Shown here: piece after piece, positions 15,188 to 18,592 of the stretch | Layout of the letters: each line of letters starts with the position of its first letter | How positions within the stretch are numbered: position 1 is the first letter of the stretch | From: Dyella_B sp035277725 | GTDB lineage: Bacteria; Pseudomonadota; Gammaproteobacteria; Xanthomonadales; Rhodanobacteraceae | DNA: 18,592 nt | Direction: 5' to 3' | Assembly: GCF_035277725.1 (NCBI RefSeq) | Contig: NZ_DATEJY010000083.1 | Location: 1-18,592, forward strand | Position numbers and translations under genes: made by a program | Notes under the pieces: generated by a model | The model's input: the letters and a program-made list of their open reading frames with translations, nothing else | Told to the model about the DNA's origin: nothing | The model's database searches: none

Positions 15188-15229
15188 GTTGTCCGAAGAC
15201 ACTATCGTTACCAGCGTTTGGAGTGCCCC

Positions 15230-15517
15230 ATGCAACCCGCAGCCCGCCTTACCGATATGCACACTTGCCCCATGACGACTGGACCGGTGCCCCACGTTGG
15301 CGGCCCGATCGCCGGCCCGGGTGCGCCAACCGTATTGATCGGCGGCATGCCGGCGGCATGCGTGGGCGACATGGCGGTTTGCGTGGGGCCGCCGGATGCG
15401 ATCGCGATGGGCTCGCCGAAGGTGTTGGCGGGCGGCCGGCCGGTTGCGCGCATGGGGGACAGCACAGCTCATGGCGGGGTGATCGTGCTGGGGTGCTTCA
15501 AGGTGATGATCGGCTGA
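15230..15517 (+). CDS. PAAR-domain spike-tip protein
   Basis: This 95-aa protein consists of a PAAR domain and nothing else. PAAR proteins fold into a small cone that caps the VgrG trimer and binds zinc. Signatures are PAARLTDMHTCP at the N-terminus (H11, C13), PTVLIGGMPAACVGD in the middle (33-47), VLAGGRPVARMGD (65-77), then TAHGG (H81) and C89 near the end. H11, C13, H81 and C89 are plausible metal ligands. It has no effector extension, so any cargo linked to it must bind non-covalently. GGAG at 15220-15223 lies 6 bases before the ATG; a TTG at 15218 is possible but less likely. VgrG itself is not in this window. Confidence 0.95.
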   Translation: MQPAARLTDMHTCPMTTGPVPHVGGPIAGPGAPTVLIGGMPAACVGDMAVCVGPPDAIAMGSPKVLAGGRPVARMGDSTAHGGVIVLGCFKVMIG

Positions 15518-15574
15518 GACGTGGTGTGCCATGTGGAGGCTGCGGCAGGACAACCCGTGGGGCGGAGGATGCAG

Positions 15575-15835
15575 GTGAAGCCGTGGCTGATTTATTTGTT
15601 TATCGCCTTTGTCGGTCTGCTGCCCGTACTGCTTGCCATGCTGGCCAGTGCCATTGCGGACTGGGCCAAATGCGAATTGAACGAAGCAAACGTTGGTCCG
15701 TGCGTCATTGCGGGCAGGGATGTGGGGAACGTGCTTTACGGGATGTTCGTGTGCGGCTGGTTCTCATTGATAACCATGCCTGCCGCGTTGCTTGCCGCAG
15801 TGGCATATTCAATCCACCTGTGGATGAAGCGTTAG
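15575..15835 (+). CDS. Small two-helix inner-membrane protein, possible immunity protein
   Basis: The 86-aa product (from the GTG at 15575) has two hydrophobic segments, about residues 4-28 and 53-82, separated by a polar stretch with C33 and C43 that could be periplasmic and disulphide bonded. I do not recognise the family. GGAGG at 15564-15568 abuts the ATG at 15569, so the GTG 6 bases further is the better start; the frame is open back to a GTG at 15521. Its position after PAAR and before the lipase module suggests membrane-anchored immunity against a periplasm-acting effector, but this is inference from context. A palindromic repeat follows 30 bases after the stop. Confidence 0.65.
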   Translation: MKPWLIYLFIAFVGLLPVLLAMLASAIADWAKCELNEANVGPCVIAGRDVGNVLYGMFVCGWFSLITMPAALLAAVAYSIHLWMKR

Positions 15836-15864
15836 GGATGCCCGGACTAATCCAGTGCAGCCAC

Positions 15865-15888
15865 GTAGGCTGGGATGAAATCCCAGCA
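15865..15888. repeat. Palindromic repeat, copy 4 of 4
   Basis: GTAG followed by the core GCTGGGAT-GAA-ATCCCAGC and A is identical to copies 1 and 3 over 24 bases although it lies more than 6 kb away. It separates the PAAR/membrane-protein pair from the next module. The remainder of 15836-16049 holds nothing I recognise. Confidence 0.85.
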
Positions 15889-16049
15889 TTGAGGATTGAA
15901 AGAAGCAGAGATTTCGGCCCAACCTATGCGCCGTCTGTCACGGTGGGGCTGTAATGTTCAAGTTGCCAGGTTGCCAAGGATGCGGGATGGGTGTGCTCGA
16001 TCATTCGGCTCTGCGTTCCAAGGCGTTGGCCAGTTAAAGGGCAGGTGCA

Positions 16050-16544
16050 ATGCGCAAACAGTGGGTTATATCGCGTTCGGTCTGCAAGGTTTTGCTTATC
16101 GTTCTGGTGTTCGTGTTGTCTGGCTTATCTGAGGGATGTGCGATGGGTGCGTTCGATCGTCTGGTCTTGATTTCCGAAGTGCACGGCACCGTCCTGAAGG
16201 ACGGCAAGCCGGTGGAAGGCGCCGAGCTGGTTGAAAAGGTGGTGTGGTCGGACAACGAGAACGAAATTCCGCCGCAGCAGACCGTCACCGATGCCAAGGG
16301 TGCATTTGGGTTTCCGGCCATCGAGCGCAAGGCAGGCTTGCTGCGATTGGTTCCCGCACAACCGACGATCCAGCAGACCATCACGATCAAGTATCAAGGC
16401 GTTGAGTACACCGCTTGGCTGCATGGCAAGACGTCTTACAACGCTAATACGGAACTCGATGGGAAACCGATCAATCTGGTTTGCGAGCTGACTCGCCAGC
16501 CGGACTACGAGGGCAAGCATTACGGCATTTGCAAGGCCGTGTAA
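16050..16544 (+). CDS. Exported 164-aa protein with carboxypeptidase-regulatory-like fold, candidate lipase immunity
   Basis: The N-terminus (basic MRKQWVISRS, then a hydrophobic run at about residues 14-30) looks like a signal peptide. The run ends in LSEGC, a poor lipobox, so a lipoprotein is possible but unsure. The mature part begins with GTVLKDGKPVEGAELV and TVTDAKGAFGFPAI, a pattern of beta-sandwich carboxypeptidase-regulatory-like domains. It recalls the DUF6795 family found beside T6SS genes, a recollection I could not check. AAAGGG at 16036-16041 supports the ATG at 16050; an internal ATG at 16143 also has a good site (GAGGG) but would remove the signal. It lies 33 bases before the lipase, fitting a periplasmic immunity role by inference. 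Confidence 0.7.
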   Translation: MRKQWVISRSVCKVLLIVLVFVLSGLSEGCAMGAFDRLVLISEVHGTVLKDGKPVEGAELVEKVVWSDNENEIPPQQTVTDAKGAFGFPAIERKAGLLRLVPAQPTIQQTITIKYQGVEYTAWLHGKTSYNANTELDGKPINLVCELTRQPDYEGKHYGICKAV

Positions 16545-16577
16545 GACACGGCTCCTTCATTCTTTCAGGGGATTACG

Positions 16578-17744
16578 ATGGCCATGGAACTTTCTCCGAT
16601 ACAGGCGGCCGAGATTGCCGACAGCACTTATCAGGTGCGCCTGAGTTCGAACATGCGGTTTGCCGAGGCATCGGCTCCGAGTGCGCGCGAGTCTTTCGAC
16701 ATCGGCGGCGGCACCCATGTGGTTGGCAGCACCGGCATGGGTGTGATCGAACAGCAGACGGGCTTTGGCTACGTCGCATGGGGAAAGGCGGCTCGCCAGG
16801 GCGAATGTCTCGTTACTGTGCGCGGTACGTATCCCAAGAGCGGCTACGACTGGCTGAGCAACGTGCGCATGGGCGGCATTACCGGCCCCAGCGGCTATAT
16901 CGTGCACACCGGCTTCTGGCGCGCGGCGCAATCGGTACTGCCGCAGATCATGCAACAGTTGCGCGGGCGCAATCCTTCGGCATTGCACGTGGTCGGCCAT
17001 AGCCTGGGTGGCGCGATGGCCACCTTGATTGCAGACAGCTTGAGTGGCATCGGTTGTGGTGTGCGGCTGTATACGTTCGGCGCGCCACGCAGCGGTTTGG
17101 AAGGCCATGCCGAATATCTCTCCGGCCGATTGGGTGAGCAGAACATTTACCGCTGCTATCACGATACCGACCCGGTGCCCATGGTGCCGATCTTTCCGTA
17201 TTTCCATGTGCCGTATGGCAGCAATGCCTATCGCCTGAAGGGGCCGGGCAAGTTGATCAGCATCGAGGCGCACTCCATGCCCGATGCGTATGAAAAATCC
17301 GTAGCGGGCTGCAGCTGGTCCTCGTTGCCGGTGATTCTGCCCAAGCACAGCAGCTTCGAGAAAGCGAGTGAATGGCTTGCGGATGCGGCGAAGGATAGCG
17401 GGCCCTTCATCATGCGCTCGGCCACGGCGCTGCAATTGATCCTGTCCGCGCTGGACTGGATCGTCAAGCAGGTGAGCAACACGCCGCGCAACGTGCTGGG
17501 AGTGGGTTTGTTCGCGGGCACGACCGTACTCGATACTCTTGCGCGCCTGCTTTACAGCGGTGTGCTGCAATCGATTCGTCTCGGAGAGGCTATCCGCAAT
17601 TTGATGTCGGCAGTCATGCGGTTTATGGGACGCGTCGTTGCCTCAACGGTCGAGATGACGGTGGGATTCATCGAGTACGTACTTGGCTTGCTGTTCCGCT
17701 TTCTGTCGGCGATAGCAAGGCGTGCGCTGGACAGGTTCTCCTAA
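16578..17744 (+). CDS. Class-3 lipase, candidate T6SS phospholipase effector (Tle-like)
   Basis: The 388-aa product is an alpha/beta hydrolase of the class-3 lipase type. The nucleophile elbow is GHSLGGA with S142; D198 (or D196) in HDTDPVP and H232 in EAHSMPDAY complete a plausible triad. The oxyanion strand CLVTVRGTYP and the VHTGFW segment before the active site are typical. The last 130 residues contain several hydrophobic or amphipathic helices, which may help it insert into membranes. There is no signal peptide, as expected of a T6SS cargo. AGGGG lies 6 bases before the ATG. Neighbouring PAAR and exported genes support a T6SS lipase effector acting on phospholipids, but substrate and delivery are inferred. 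Confidence 0.85.
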   Translation: MAMELSPIQAAEIADSTYQVRLSSNMRFAEASAPSARESFDIGGGTHVVGSTGMGVIEQQTGFGYVAWGKAARQGECLVTVRGTYPKSGYDWLSNVRMGGITGPSGYIVHTGFWRAAQSVLPQIMQQLRGRNPSALHVVGHSLGGAMATLIADSLSGIGCGVRLYTFGAPRSGLEGHAEYLSGRLGEQNIYRCYHDTDPVPMVPIFPYFHVPYGSNAYRLKGPGKLISIEAHSMPDAYEKSVAGCSWSSLPVILPKHSSFEKASEWLADAAKDSGPFIMRSATALQLILSALDWIVKQVSNTPRNVLGVGLFAGTTVLDTLARLLYSGVLQSIRLGEAIRNLMSAVMRFMGRVVASTVEMTVGFIEYVLGLLFRFLSAIARRALDRFS

Positions 17745-17753
17745 AAGCGGGTG

Positions 17754-18592
17754 ATGGGCGTGAAGCGAGATCCTGCGCGTATGTCTGCTCGTCGGCCTGC
17801 GGTTGTTGCAACGAGGGACTATCGCGCTGCGCTGAACCAAGCCATGCAATCCCACCAGGCTGGCGACCTGGACACTGCCGAGCGCCTGTACCGCGAGGTG
17901 CTGGAACGACGCGCCGGCCAGCCCGATGCGATGCATTACCTCGGCGTGCTCTGTCATCAGCAAGGGCGTAGCGACGAAGGCGTGCGCTTGATCGAAGCGG
18001 CGCTGAAGATCACGCCCAAGCATCCGGACGCGCACAACAATCTTGGCAATATCCATAAGGAATGCGGACGGCTGCGCGATGCGGAACGAAGCTATCGCAA
18101 GGCGCTGGAATGTGGCCCGCAGCATTACAACGCGCAGAACAATCTGGCCGTAGTGCTGGAAGCGCAGGAGCGGCTGGAAGAGGCCTTCGAGGCATACGCC
18201 AAGCTGCTGCAGCAGGCGCCAAAATTTGCGCAAGGGTATTACTTGATGGGCATGTTCCTGCGTAATCATGCGCAGAGCAGGGAGCATGTCGAGCAGTCGG
18301 TGGAATGTTTTCGGACTGCATACGAGTTGAACCAGCGCAATGTGCGCGCGCTGGAATCGCTGGGCATGTCCTTGTACGCCCTGCATCGGCTGGAAGAGGC
18401 GGCGCAGGTTTATCGCGATTGGCTGGCGCGCGAACCGGAGCATCCCGTGGCGCGCCATATGTTGGCCGCGTGTGGTGCCGCGGAAGCACCGTCACGCGCA
18501 GCGGATGACTATGTACGCGAAGTGTTCGATGCGTTCGCCGAGAGTTTCGACGAACAGCTGTTGAAGAATTTGAACTATCGCGCGCCGCAAGT
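17754..18592 (+). CDS. TPR protein with C-terminal methyltransferase domain (3' end cut by window)
   Basis: The visible 279 codons contain about six TPR units, for example AGDLDTAERLYREVLER, HPDAHNNLGNIHKECGR, AQNNLAVVLEAQERLEEAF and ALESLGMSLYALHRLEEAA. Then comes YVREVFDAFAESFDEQLLKN, which is how methyltransferase domains commonly begin after TPRs in this family. The same FDxFAxSFD element occurs in the methyltransferase at 12407. The SAM-binding motif would lie beyond the window edge. The ATG at 17754 lies 10 bases after the lipase stop with no strong ribosome binding site; GTG 17751 and ATG 17781 are alternatives. The substrate is unknown, and its link to secretion rests on position only. 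Confidence 0.82.
   Translation, partial: MGVKRDPARMSARRPAVVATRDYRAALNQAMQSHQAGDLDTAERLYREVLERRAGQPDAMHYLGVLCHQQGRSDEGVRLIEAALKITPKHPDAHNNLGNIHKECGRLRDAERSYRKALECGPQHYNAQNNLAVVLEAQERLEEAFEAYAKLLQQAPKFAQGYYLMGMFLRNHAQSREHVEQSVECFRTAYELNQRNVRALESLGMSLYALHRLEEAAQVYRDWLAREPEHPVARHMLAACGAAEAPSRAADDYVREVFDAFAESFDEQLLKNLNYRAPQ

Noticed and set aside
15157..15954. 265-codon ORF overlapping the PAAR gene in another frame
   Set aside because: It is a shadow frame over a clear PAAR gene and membrane protein, with Arg/Gly-rich, non-protein-like sequence.

Overview
The window is a high-GC proteobacterial segment. Its gene content and REP-like hairpins fit a gammaproteobacterium of the Xanthomonadales/Rhodanobacteraceae type, but no rRNA or housekeeping marker is present, so this placement is an inference. 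Almost everything supported lies on the + strand and belongs to one type VI secretion system (T6SS) locus and its cargo genes.

Layout. Positions 1-931 hold no confident gene; this is the probable control region of the operon. Positions 932-12303 carry the structural block tssB, tssC, hcp, tagJ, tssE, tssF, tssG and tssH (clpV). From memory this is the gene order of Pseudomonas aeruginosa HSI-I. Two intergenic gaps, hcp-tagJ and tssE-tssF, are filled with REP-like hairpins. Between tssG and clpV sit two Tse2/Tsi2-type toxin-immunity cassettes. The first is intact (8350-9044). In the second, the toxin is cut to about 32 codons while its immunity gene is complete (9091-9427). Short palindromic repeats border these cassettes.

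Downstream of clpV is an accessory island. It holds a SAM-dependent methyltransferase (12407-13246); a 140-aa protein with deaminase-fold zinc motifs (13335-13757) and an unrecognised 153-aa protein after it; a 194-aa protein with the same kind of motifs (14395-14979) followed by a broken ORF; a PAAR spike protein (15230-15517); a small two-helix membrane protein; an exported or lipoprotein-like 164-aa protein; and a class-3 lipase (16578-17744). The window ends inside a TPR protein with the start of a methyltransferase domain of the same kind as the one at 12407, so two related methyltransferases bracket the island.

How it works together. TssB/TssC form the contractile sheath, TssE/F/G the baseplate, Hcp the inner tube, PAAR the tip, and ClpV recycles the contracted sheath; TagJ is an accessory partner of the sheath. 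Tse2-like protein, the two deaminase-like proteins and the lipase are the likely cargo, and the small genes beside them are candidate immunity factors. TssA, TssJ, TssK, TssL, TssM and VgrG are not in this window. The strongest leads are the Tse2 cassettes placed inside the conserved block, the toxin remnant with a surviving immunity gene, and the two small free-standing deaminase-like proteins.
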